Below are positions 1 to 6,482 of a DNA stretch of 6,940 nt, in pieces; position 1 is the first letter of the stretch; every line of letters starts with the position of its first letter. The DNA comes from DATNPH01 sp036703315 (lineage in GTDB: Bacteria > Cyanobacteriota > Cyanobacteriia > Cyanobacteriales > Coleofasciculaceae). The position numbers and the translations under genes are program-made. The stretch is from NCBI GenBank assembly GCA_036703315.1, contig DATNPH010000012.1:1-6940 (forward strand). Direction: 5' to 3'. Below the pieces are notes generated by a model, which saw only the letters and a list, made by a program, of their open reading frames with translations, had not been told where the DNA came from and searched no databases.

Positions 1-37
1 AAGTTGAAATCAACTGCAAGATTTATGCCAATGCCAA

Positions 38-200
38 TTACTCAGGAACAGAGTAACTAGCAACCGCCGTACCTGCTGGAAGATTACAGGTAACCTCGTA
101 AGCGCCATTAGGAGTTTGTTGCACTGGAGTGTTGAAGTTAAGTTACCGCAAGTGCAACAATAGCTTTTGCCCGTTTAACGACTAGTTTCGTGGAGTTCAT
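38..200 (-). pseudogene. Small exported-protein gene broken by a one-base frameshift
   Basis: An ATG at 200-198 (minus strand) is preceded by a good Shine-Dalgarno, AGAGG, with 6 nt spacing (207-211). It opens a reading frame MNSTKLVVKRAKAIVALAVT that stops at 138-140. The sequence has a basic N-region (K5, K9, R10, K12) followed by a short hydrophobic stretch, like the start of a signal peptide. A second frame, offset by one base and open from 142 to the stop at 38-40, reads as protein-like sequence: it includes TPNGAYEVTCNLPAGTAV and ends in SYSVPE, with one Cys. It has no start of its own. Removing one base between 138 and 145 joins the two into a 53-residue product. I do not recognise the family. 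This could be a real pseudogene, a sequencing error, or chance. The good RBS and the protein-like composition in both halves favour a once-intact small gene. Confidence 0.4.
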
Positions 201-460
201 CGCTTACCTCTTAATCCTTCTATGTAAGTGATTTCTGTAAAAGGCTGTTGGTGTTTCACAACCTTTCATTCATCAAGGTAAGTCAATAATTTGTATCTGT
301 CGTTACAGAAAATCTCTGGTTTTGATATTAGTAAGTCTCTGGAAAACTCAGGTTGCTTGACCTGAGCTCGATGCCAGATCTCAGGCGATTAGAAATCGGG
401 GCTTTGATGCTTCATCTTGCCAAGTGGATTGTTTGGGTGCTAAGTCGCGCTCGTGGTTGG
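201..460. other. Intergenic region between the response regulator and the small broken gene
   Basis: This 260-bp stretch lies downstream of the response regulator (minus) and upstream of the small minus-strand ORF. No protein-like frame is evident, and no clear terminator with a T-run follows the regulator's stop at 461-463. An imperfect hairpin around GGTGTTTCACAACC (250-263) is short and of doubtful meaning. A promoter for the small gene would be expected here, but I see no convincing -35/-10 pair. Confidence 0.5.
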
Positions 461-862
461 CTAAGGGGTTACCGCCTGAGTCAGTGCTATTCCTTCTTGA
501 ATTGCTTGTTGCAAATCATCCAGGTTCGTTGGTTTAACCAAGTACTGAATTGCCCCCAGGCTTCGAGCGCGTTTCTGGTCAGCTTTAGAAGCCAACGCGG
601 AAACGATAATAACAGGGATGTGCTGCCAATGTGAACTTTGTTGCAGTTGTTCGAGTAAGGTGTAGCCATCAACATCTGGTAACTTCAAATCTAGCCAAAT
701 CAGGTGCGGCTGGAAGTCAGCCAAAGCCTGAAACAAACTAGAACCATTCGCCATACTGAAAACCTGGTATCCCCAAAAATCCAGAAATTCTTCAAAATTC
801 TGCCGATTCGTTTCGTTATCCTCAACTAACAATATCCGTGCTGCTCCAATGGATGTTCTCAT
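461..862 (-). CDS. Single-domain response regulator (CheY-like receiver)
   Basis: This encodes a 133-aa protein that is essentially one receiver domain. Visible receiver residues, numbered from the ATG at 862: the acidic pocket in ILLVEDNETN (E14, D15), the phospho-acceptor Asp58 in WLDLKLPDVDG, the switch Ser88 in IIVSALA, and the conserved Lys110 in YLVKP. All catalytic positions are present, so it should accept phosphate from a histidine kinase. There is no output domain, so it probably acts through protein contacts or inside a phosphorelay. The frame stays open upstream to a TTG at 1087, but those 75 extra codons do not resemble a domain. The ATG at 862 sits just before the receiver fold and has GGGAAAGG upstream, so I chose it. 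A TATATA sits about 10 nt upstream of that ATG and could be a -10 element. The gene is transcribed divergently from the ATPase pair; its cognate kinase is not in view. Confidence 0.88.
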   Translation of the reverse strand: MRTSIGAARILLVEDNETNRQNFEEFLDFWGYQVFSMANGSSLFQALADFQPHLIWLDLKLPDVDGYTLLEQLQQSSHWQHIPVIIVSALASKADQKRARSLGAIQYLVKPTNLDDLQQAIQEGIALTQAVTP

Positions 863-1102
863 GCCTTTCCCTATATATGCTGCTGGAGTTTCTCGAAGAT
901 TACGCATGAGTTGGCAACCCTGAACCGCCTGAAAAACGTTCTGAGCAATTGCTCTCACTCCACCTGTTGCTGGAGTATAGCTTCTGTCTGTCTGTATCCT
1001 GTGATACCCTACAGCACCGTCAGTAAATTGCCATGATAGGAATTGTAGATAATCTTGGCTTACGTGCCTGTGTTCATTAAGTAGCAATTCATTGGCTTGA
1101 GT

Positions 1103-1120
1103 GAGGAGGACGTCATGTAA
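1103..1120 (+). other. Shine-Dalgarno followed by AUG-UAA start-stop element
   Basis: GAGGAGG at 1103-1109 is a near-perfect Shine-Dalgarno. It is followed after 5 nt by ATG (1115-1117) and immediately by TAA (1118-1120). This is seen directly. It may be the relic of a lost gene start, a ribosome-loading site in a long leader, or chance. It lies 122 nt before the HTH-ATPase start codon and upstream of the promoter proposed at 1182, so it would be in the leader only if an upstream promoter is used. Confidence 0.3.
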
Positions 1121-1176
1121 AAGGAATAAAAAAGTAATTTACCAAGAAGGGGAAAAAGAAGTGTGTTTTAAATCGA

Positions 1177-1199
1177 GAACTTTGATAAGCGAACTTTGA
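1177..1199 (+). repeat. Direct repeat GAACTTTGA, 14-bp period
   Basis: GAACTTTGA occurs at 1177-1185 and again at 1191-1199, start-to-start 14 bp. The first copy overlaps the proposed -35 hexamer and the second lies in the spacer. This placement would suit a regulator bound at the promoter, though no known operator consensus is recognised. Confidence 0.4.
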
Positions 1200-1210
1200 A
1201 GCTAAATAGT
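1182..1210 (+). promoter_or_regulatory. Candidate sigma70-type promoter for the ATPase pair
   Basis: TTGATA at 1182-1187 matches the -35 consensus at 5 of 6 positions. AATAGT at 1205-1210 matches the -10 consensus at 4 of 6, with an ideal 17-bp spacer. Transcription would start near 1217, leaving a leader of about 25 nt that contains the purine-rich GAGAGAG (1218-1223 region) before the ATG at 1242. The -10 is imperfect, so this is a candidate only. Confidence 0.4.
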
Positions 1211-1241
1211 AACGCTGAGAGAGTACGGATTAAATAAAAAA

Positions 1242-2579
1242 ATGAGGGTTGAAGAGGCTTTAGAAAATTTGTACAGAATATTACCTCCGGGTACCTTAAA
1301 TTCCGTTAGGATATTAGTTTTTCAAAAGGCTTGGGAGGGTAAAGGCTACGAAGAAATTGCTTTAGAGTCAGGATATGGTTATGACTATATTCGTACAGCA
1401 GGCTTCCAGCTTTGGCAGGTTCTCTCAGAAGCACTTAATGAGAAAGTAACCAAGAAAAATTTTCGGGCCCTGATCTTACAACGCGTGGCGAATCAGTGGA
1501 CGCCTCTAAGGATACCAACTACAGATACAGGGAGGATTCCTAATCAGCTGCCAATGCCTCTGGATGGACAGTTACCTCTCGACTCTCCCTTCTACGTGTA
1601 TCGTCCTCCGACTGAGTCCCTCTGCTACGAAGCGACTTTGCAGCCAGGAGCACTGGTGCGAATTAAAGCAGCATCTCAGATGGGAAAAACTTCTCTCCTA
1701 GCACGAGTGCTAGCGCAGGTGAGGCAGCACCAGTTTCATACCATAATCCTCAATCTGCAACTTATAGATGAAAGTGTTCTTACAGAGTCGAGCCGATTTT
1801 TGCAATGGTTTTGTGCCGTTGTCGCACAGAACTTGCAACTGCCAAATCAATTCGAGACATATTGGAATGACCTATTCGGCGCTAGCTATAACTGTACCAA
1901 CTATTTTGAGAGCTATCTGCTAACAAGAACTGAGCATCCAATTGTCTTGGCGCTAGACAGAGTGGATCTTTTGTTTGATCACTCCTCAATCGCTGCCAAT
2001 TTCCTCCGAATGCTACGCGCTTGGTACGAGCAGGCGAGGTATGGGGATGAACGGAGTAAGCTTTGGCAGAAGCTGAGATTAGTGGTGGTGTATGCAACAG
2101 AAGTCTATCTACCTCTAAATATCAACCATTCTCCCTTTAATGCAGGTGTGTTAATTGAGTTGCCCAGGTTTAGCTTAGAGCAGGTGCAGGATTTAGCTGG
2201 GCGGTACGGACTGGATAACGCCCGAGAGTGCGCTCAACAACTAATGGAGTTGGTTGGTGGCAAGCCTTATCTGGTTCAGTTAGCTCTGTTCCACCTCCAA
2301 CAGCAGAATGGGACACTGGAGCAACTCAGGCAAACGGCGACTGCCGCTAATGGCATTTACAGTAGTCACTTGTGGCACCAATTGGGGCAGTTGCAACAAT
2401 ATCCAGAATTGCTTGCAGCCTTAAAACAAGTTGTCCTCTCACCGACTCCAGTTGAACTGAATCCGATTCTTGCCTTTAAACTACATAGTCAGGGCTTGAT
2501 ACAACTGCAAGACAATCACGCCGTTCCTAGCTGCAAGCTTTATCGGCAGTACTTTGCTCAAGTTCTGGCAACTGAGTGA
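1242..2579 (+). CDS. HTH plus AAA_35 STAND-type ATPase with atypical P-loop
   Basis: This 445-aa soluble protein begins MRVEEAL, which matches the usual start of the cyanobacterial family whose N-terminus is named the vWA-MoxR associated protein (VMAP) HTH domain (residues about 1-80, including EEIALESGYGYDYI). The AAA-like ATPase domain (AAA_35) follows at about 110-350, opening with the family's PLDSPFYVYRPP. The Walker A is AASQMGKT (143-150), with Ala143 where the first Gly belongs. The Walker B is IVLALDRVD (234-242), with Arg240 where the catalytic Glu is usual. The segment VVVYATEVYLPLNINHSPFN (281-300) and the GGKPYLVQLALFHL region (339-352) are family-typical. The C-terminus (about 385-445) looks like a winged-helix lid with AFKLHSQGLIQL. 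ATP may be bound but hydrolysis is doubtful. No signal peptide or membrane segment is present. It lies 7 bp before the next ATPase gene, so the two are probably one operon and may form a complex. No effector domain is visible in this protein. Confidence 0.85.
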   Translation: MRVEEALENLYRILPPGTLNSVRILVFQKAWEGKGYEEIALESGYGYDYIRTAGFQLWQVLSEALNEKVTKKNFRALILQRVANQWTPLRIPTTDTGRIPNQLPMPLDGQLPLDSPFYVYRPPTESLCYEATLQPGALVRIKAASQMGKTSLLARVLAQVRQHQFHTIILNLQLIDESVLTESSRFLQWFCAVVAQNLQLPNQFETYWNDLFGASYNCTNYFESYLLTRTEHPIVLALDRVDLLFDHSSIAANFLRMLRAWYEQARYGDERSKLWQKLRLVVVYATEVYLPLNINHSPFNAGVLIELPRFSLEQVQDLAGRYGLDNARECAQQLMELVGGKPYLVQLALFHLQQQNGTLEQLRQTATAANGIYSSHLWHQLGQLQQYPELLAALKQVVLSPTPVELNPILAFKLHSQGLIQLQDNHAVPSCKLYRQYFAQVLATE

Positions 2580-2586
2580 TTCCAAA

Positions 2587-5500
2587 ATGGCATTCATATC
2601 CCAGAGTCCAGCCCATCATTATCAGGTTGGCGGTAGCCTTCCTGCCGATGCACCTACCTATGTCAAGCGGCGGGCTGATGACGACTTATACCAAGCGCTA
2701 CTTAGCGGGGAGTTTTGCTATGTGTTCAATTCCCGTCAGATGGGGAAGTCCAGCCTGCGGGTGCAGACGATGCATCGACTACAGGCAGCCGGGATTCGCT
2801 GTGGTGTAATTGACATTACTATCATTGGCATTGAGGATGTAACGCCGGAGCAGTGGTACGCTTCGCTACTCAATTCCTTAATTATCAGTTTTCAGCTCAA
2901 CGTAAACTTAGGCGCTTGGTGGAAAGAATACACTCACCTTTCCTTACCCAATCGCCTGAATGAGTTTCTACGGACAGTACTGTTAGTTCAGGTTGAGCAA
3001 CCCATCGTCATTTTCATCGATGAGATTGACAGTGTTTTGAGTCTGGAGTTTTCCGCGAATGATTTCTTTGCCTTGATTCGTGGCTGCTATAACAAGCGGG
3101 TAGAGCAACCCGTCTATCAACGACTCAGCTTTGGTCTGCTAGGAGTGGCAACGCCATCAGAGTTAATTGCAGACAAGACGCGGACGCCGTTTAATATCGG
3201 ACGCGCCATTGAGCTAGAGGGATTTCAGGACGCGGAGGCAATGCCATTGCTTGGGGGTTTAGCTAAATGCTTTAACAATCCCAAAGTGGTTTTGAAGGAA
3301 ATTTTGGCTTGGACAAACGGACAGCCATTTTTGACACAAAAACTTTGTCAACTGGTTGTGCGGGAGGCGGAGAGTAGGGGGCAAGGAGAAGAGGACGCGG
3401 GGACAGGGGGAAACGGGGACGCGGTGAATAGAGAAAGACTCTCCGCGTCTTCCCCACTCTCCACCCCCTCCTTTGTTGAGCAGGTAGTACGATCGCGCCT
3501 TATCCAAAACTGGGAAGCTAACGACGAACCGGAGCATTTCCGAACCATCCGCGATCGCCTCCTGAGAGACGAAAAACGAATCGGTCGCTTGCTCGGACTA
3601 TATCAGCAAATTCTAGACGCTCCACCCCAACTCCCTTGTGGAATTCCTGTAAATAATAGCCCCGAGCAAATCGAGCTGTTGCTGTCTGGTTTGGTGAAGA
3701 AACAGCAGGGGCAACTGAGAGTAAAAAATCCCATTTATCAAGCCGTGTTCAATCTAGCCTGGGTGAAGGAACAATTGGCTGCCCTACGTCCCTATGCTGG
3801 AGCATTAGAGGCTTGGGTTGCCTCAGGGCAACAGGATGATTCGCGGCTATTGCGGGGACAGGCGTTGCAGGAAGTTCTCGACTGGGCAGAGGACAAAAAC
3901 CTGAGTAACCTGGATTATCACTTCCTGAGTGTCTCTCAAGAATTGGATCGGCAAGAAATGCGATCGCGCTTGGACGCTGAGCGGCTTAAGGAAGTGGAAG
4001 CACGGCTTTTGCAGGAGAAGCAAAGTGCTAAACGACAACGATTTTTACTCTCCCTGCTGAGTTTTGGCTTCGTGATTGCATTACTGCTAGGGTTGACGAC
4101 TTTCTTGCAGTATCGAAAAGCTGCACTCAATGAAGTGAAAGCGATCGCTACCTCGTCTGAAGCCCTCTTTGCCTCACGGCGAAGCCTGGATGCACTGGTA
4201 TCCGCGATCAAGGCAAGGCAAAGACTACAACAATTAGGCAGCACAGACGCCCAAACCGAGAAGCAGGTTAAAAAGGTGCTGCTGCAAGGCATTTATGGCG
4301 CGGTTGAATCCAACCAATTCTCAGGACACAAAGCAGCCGTTTGGGGAGTTGATTTCAGTCCAGACGGTAAGACAATTGCCTCAGCCGGTGACGATAATAC
4401 GGTCAAACTTTGGCAATCAGACGGTACTCTGCTTGCTGACCTCAAAGGACATACGGCTGGAGTGTGGGATGTAATGTTTAGCCCTGATGGGGCAACAATT
4501 GCCTCAGGCAGTCGCGATCGAACCGTCAAACTTTGGAAACCGGATGGCACGTTGCTAAAAACCCTGAACGGTCACGACTCTACAGTTGCAGCAGTGGCAT
4601 TCAGCCCCGACGGAAGAACCATTGCGTCAGGGAGTTGGGATAAGACGGTCAAACTCTGGAGAACCAGTGATGGTCAGTTGCTAAGAACATTCAAGGGACA
4701 TAGCGCTGGAATATTGAGCATCGCATTTAGCCCTGATGGGAAAACCATTGCCTCGGCGAGTGATGACAACACCGTCAAGCTTTGGAAAATCGATGGCACC
4801 TCACCAATAACACTCAAGGGACATTCCGCAGCAGTAGGGGGAGTTGCGTTTAGTCCTGACGGAACGACAATCGCCACTGGGGGTGAGGATATCAAGTTGT
4901 GGAAAGCCGATGGCACCCTGGTAATGAGCTTCAAGGGACAAACCTCTGGCGTTAGGGGACTTGCGTTTAGCCCCGATGGAAACACGATCGCTTCTGCCAA
5001 TATGGACGGCACACTCAAAGGTTGGAACCGGGACGGCACTTTACTGAGAATCGTCTCCGGACATGGCGCTGCTGTATGGGATGTTGATTACAGTCCCGAT
5101 GGCAATACAATCGTCTCGTCAACCTGGGACAGGACGGTCAGACTTTGGAAACCCAACGATGCCTTGCTCAAGACCCTCAGGGGACATAGCAGTGCGGTTT
5201 ACAGTGTTGATTTTAGTCCTGATGGATCTCTGCTGATTACCGCAAGCGAGGACAAGACAATCAAACTCTGGAGGCGGGACAGAACCTTAGTGAGGACTCT
5301 CAAGGGGCATACTGGCATTGTTTGGAGAGCTGTTTTCAGCCCCGATGGTAAAATGATCGCCTCGGCAAGCGTTGATAACACCGTCAAGCTATGGAGAGTC
5401 AGCGACGGTATGTTGCTAGCCACCCTCAAAGGGCATAACGCAGCAGTTAGAGAACTTAATTTCAGCTCCAACAGTGAAATTGTTGCTTCGGCAGCTGAAG

Positions 5501-6132
5501 ATAACACGATCAAACTCTGGAACAAAGACGGAACGTTACTAAGAACCCTCAAGGGGCATAATGCGGCGGTGAGAGGAATCAGTTTCAGCCCTGACGGGGA
5601 AATTATTGCCTCAGCGAGTTTGGATGGCACTATCAAACTTTGGAACAATGACGGTACATTGCTGACCACTCTTAAAGGTCACAGTGCTGGAGTATGGGAT
5701 GTTGATTTCAGTCCTGATGGTGAGATGCTTGCTTCAAGCAGCATCGATAACACCATCAAACTCTGGAGACGGAACGGTACATTGTTAAAGACCCTCGACG
5801 GACATACTGCCGGAGTGAGGTCGGTTGATTTTAGCTCTAATGGCAAACTCATTACTTCAGCAGGCGACGATAATACCGTCAAACTTTGGAGACGAGACGG
5901 TACGTTGCTCAAGACCCTCTATGGGCATACTACTGCCGTTTGGAGAGTAGATTTTAACCCCGATGGCAAGACGCTGGCCTCAGTAAGTGACGACAGTACG
6001 GTGATTCTATGGGACTTGGATCGCATTCTCAATCTCGATGAACTGGCATTTGGTTGCGATTGGGTGCGGGATTATCTGAGGACGAATGCCGAGGTGGAGG
6101 AGCGCGGTGACCCTTGCGGGATGCTTCCTTAG
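2587..6132 (+). CDS. AAA_35 STAND-type ATPase with transmembrane helix and 14 WD40 repeats
   Basis: This 1181-aa protein is numbered from the ATG at 2587. An in-frame TTG at 2554 would add 11 residues overlapping the previous gene, but the family normally starts shortly before YQVGGSLP, so the ATG is preferred. Domains in order: AAA_35 ATPase (about 11-260) with Walker A NSRQMGKS (48-55) and intact Walker B IVIFIDEID (140-148); a low-complexity linker (261-295); a winged-helix-like region with FVEQVVRSRLIQNWE and RTIRDRLL (296-395); a helical linker RPYAGALEAWVASG...LLRGQAL (401-427); a charged coiled coil (about 450-485); one hydrophobic helix (about 486-508); a helical connector (511-575); 14 WD40 repeats (580-1142); and a family-typical tail with DELAFGCDWVRDYL. 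The basic residues just before the helix (K482, R483, R485) favour a cytoplasmic ATPase. The propellers would then lie across the membrane, unless the helix is not inserted. The propellers probably bind a ligand or partner and the ATPase acts as the switch. There is no recognisable catalytic effector. It is the second gene of a probable operon. Confidence 0.9.
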   Translation: MAFISQSPAHHYQVGGSLPADAPTYVKRRADDDLYQALLSGEFCYVFNSRQMGKSSLRVQTMHRLQAAGIRCGVIDITIIGIEDVTPEQWYASLLNSLIISFQLNVNLGAWWKEYTHLSLPNRLNEFLRTVLLVQVEQPIVIFIDEIDSVLSLEFSANDFFALIRGCYNKRVEQPVYQRLSFGLLGVATPSELIADKTRTPFNIGRAIELEGFQDAEAMPLLGGLAKCFNNPKVVLKEILAWTNGQPFLTQKLCQLVVREAESRGQGEEDAGTGGNGDAVNRERLSASSPLSTPSFVEQVVRSRLIQNWEANDEPEHFRTIRDRLLRDEKRIGRLLGLYQQILDAPPQLPCGIPVNNSPEQIELLLSGLVKKQQGQLRVKNPIYQAVFNLAWVKEQLAALRPYAGALEAWVASGQQDDSRLLRGQALQEVLDWAEDKNLSNLDYHFLSVSQELDRQEMRSRLDAERLKEVEARLLQEKQSAKRQRFLLSLLSFGFVIALLLGLTTFLQYRKAALNEVKAIATSSEALFASRRSLDALVSAIKARQRLQQLGSTDAQTEKQVKKVLLQGIYGAVESNQFSGHKAAVWGVDFSPDGKTIASAGDDNTVKLWQSDGTLLADLKGHTAGVWDVMFSPDGATIASGSRDRTVKLWKPDGTLLKTLNGHDSTVAAVAFSPDGRTIASGSWDKTVKLWRTSDGQLLRTFKGHSAGILSIAFSPDGKTIASASDDNTVKLWKIDGTSPITLKGHSAAVGGVAFSPDGTTIATGGEDIKLWKADGTLVMSFKGQTSGVRGLAFSPDGNTIASANMDGTLKGWNRDGTLLRIVSGHGAAVWDVDYSPDGNTIVSSTWDRTVRLWKPNDALLKTLRGHSSAVYSVDFSPDGSLLITASEDKTIKLWRRDRTLVRTLKGHTGIVWRAVFSPDGKMIASASVDNTVKLWRVSDGMLLATLKGHNAAVRELNFSSNSEIVASAAEDNTIKLWNKDGTLLRTLKGHNAAVRGISFSPDGEIIASASLDGTIKLWNNDGTLLTTLKGHSAGVWDVDFSPDGEMLASSSIDNTIKLWRRNGTLLKTLDGHTAGVRSVDFSSNGKLITSAGDDNTVKLWRRDGTLLKTLYGHTTAVWRVDFNPDGKTLASVSDDSTVILWDLDRILNLDELAFGCDWVRDYLRTNAEVEERGDPCGMLP
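3367..3471 (+). repeat. In-frame low-complexity insertion resembling cyanobacterial intergenic repeats
   Basis: This is a purine-rich then pyrimidine-rich block of about 105 bp, in phase with the reading frame. It contains GACGCGG twice (3394-3400, 3418-3424) and the inverse CCGCGTC at 3443-3449. The second copy can pair with CCGCGTC across an 18-nt loop. It encodes a Gly/Glu/Ser-rich stretch with none of the family's conserved residues (261-295), between QKLCQLVVRE and FVEQVVRSRLI. That site is a variable linker in the family, where extra sequence should be tolerated. The composition resembles the GC-rich minisatellite-like repeats found between cyanobacterial genes; that identity is from memory and not searched. 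Confidence 0.5.
3551..4148. repeat. Three HIP1 octamers (GCGATCGC)
   Basis: Complete palindromic GCGATCGC sites lie at 3551-3558, 3960-3967 and 4141-4148, inside the large ATPase gene. HIP1 is strongly over-represented in many cyanobacterial genomes, so these sites support the taxonomic call. Incomplete versions occur near 3490 and 4513. Confidence 0.85.
4324..6012 (+). repeat. Fourteen tandem WD40 repeat units, about 123 bp each
   Basis: Each unit runs from a GH dipeptide to a terminal W (mostly LW), with consensus GHxAxVxxVxFSPDGxxIASxSxDxTxKLW. GH-type positions in the protein are 580, 621, 662, 704, 745, 784, 825, 866, 907, 949, 990, 1031, 1072 and 1113. Thus the period is 41 residues, with two 42-residue units (3 and 9, each with SDG before the strand) and one 39-residue unit (5, ending GGEDIKLW). 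Unit 6 is divergent, with GQ for GH and KGW for KLW. Fourteen units fit two seven-bladed propellers. The high similarity between units suggests growth by recombination. Confidence 0.9.
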
Positions 6133-6262
6133 CGCCACCTTTGTGTACCAGTAGAGCAATTTCTGCTTCAACCTGAGAAAGCCAATTTCTCTAACCACAG
6201 AAAAAATGAGCAAACCGTAAGTTCCTTTTTTTGTCTTTTTTGACTATCTTGTGTCTGGGTCG

Positions 6263-6283
6263 AGGGGTTTGAAGCTCACCCCT
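6263..6283 (+). terminator. Weak terminator-like hairpin after the ATPase pair
   Basis: AGGGGT (6263-6268) and ACCCCT (6278-6283) form a 6-bp stem with a 9-nt loop, 130 bp past the stop codon. The following bases, TACTCTTCC, are pyrimidine-rich but not a clean T-run, so intrinsic termination would be weak. A T-rich stretch at 6223-6241 lies upstream of the stem rather than after it. Confidence 0.3.
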
Positions 6284-6366
6284 TACTCTTCCTGGTGAAA
6301 AACCTCTCGGTTTGGGAATACTTCAGAACAAAGTTGATTTGCCAACTTCTCATTTCTATTCCTTTT

Positions 6367-6443
6367 TAGTTACATTTTTTACACAAAAACAATTTTTTAC
6401 TGTTTAGGTAACTAATATTGGTTGTGTTTCAAAGTGTAAAAAA
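6367..6443. repeat. Overlapping inverted and direct repeats in an AT-rich tract
   Basis: TAGTTAC (6367-6373) is the exact inverse of GTAACTA (6408-6414). TTTTTTACAC (6375-6384) is the exact inverse of GTGTAAAAAA (6434-6443). ATTTTTTAC also occurs twice in direct orientation (6374-6382 and 6392-6400, period 18). In AT-rich DNA some of this is expected by chance, but the 10-bp perfect inverse pair is notable. Confidence 0.4.
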
Positions 6444-6482
6444 CTGCTGCAATTGTTTCACGATATAGCTAAAAATTAAATT

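Larger units (their letters stand above)
863..1241. other. Divergent intergenic region between response regulator and ATPase operon
   Basis: This 379-bp region separates the minus-strand regulator from the plus-strand ATPase pair and should carry promoters for both. The part nearest the regulator (863-1087) is an open minus-strand frame continuing upstream of the chosen start, but its translation shows no recognisable domain. The part nearest the ATPase gene is A-rich and holds a start-stop element, a direct repeat and a promoter candidate, listed separately. No RNA gene is apparent. Confidence 0.6.

Noticed and set aside
1..20. Short inverted repeat AGTTGA/TCAACT at the left edge as a terminator of the small minus gene
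   Set aside because: The loop is only 2 nt and there is no T-run on the minus strand after it.
224..336. GTAAGT at 224, 278 and 331, roughly 53-54 bp apart
   Set aside because: Only six bases match and the flanks are dissimilar, so this is most likely chance. No CRISPR-like repeat is present.
353..634. Plus-strand 93-codon open frame
   Set aside because: It starts at TTG, overlaps the response regulator antisense and has no domain-like sequence.
863..1087. Seventy-five-codon N-terminal extension of the response regulator from a TTG at 1087
   Set aside because: The extension shows no recognisable domain and starts at a weak codon. The ATG at 862 lies directly before the receiver fold with a purine-rich site upstream.
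2554..2586. TTG start giving an overlap between the two ATPase genes
   Set aside because: The family normally begins close to YQVGGSLP and the ATG at 2587 fits that. The 11 added residues look unlike homologues, though the TTG cannot be excluded.
3259..3548. Minus-strand open frames over the low-complexity insertion
   Set aside because: They are Pro/Ser-rich translations of the reverse of the insertion, overlapping a conserved sense gene.
4293..5912. Series of minus-strand open frames under the WD40 region with repeated PSGLK and LQSLTV-like motifs
   Set aside because: They repeat with the period of the WD40 units and are antisense shadows of SPDG and TVKLW codons.
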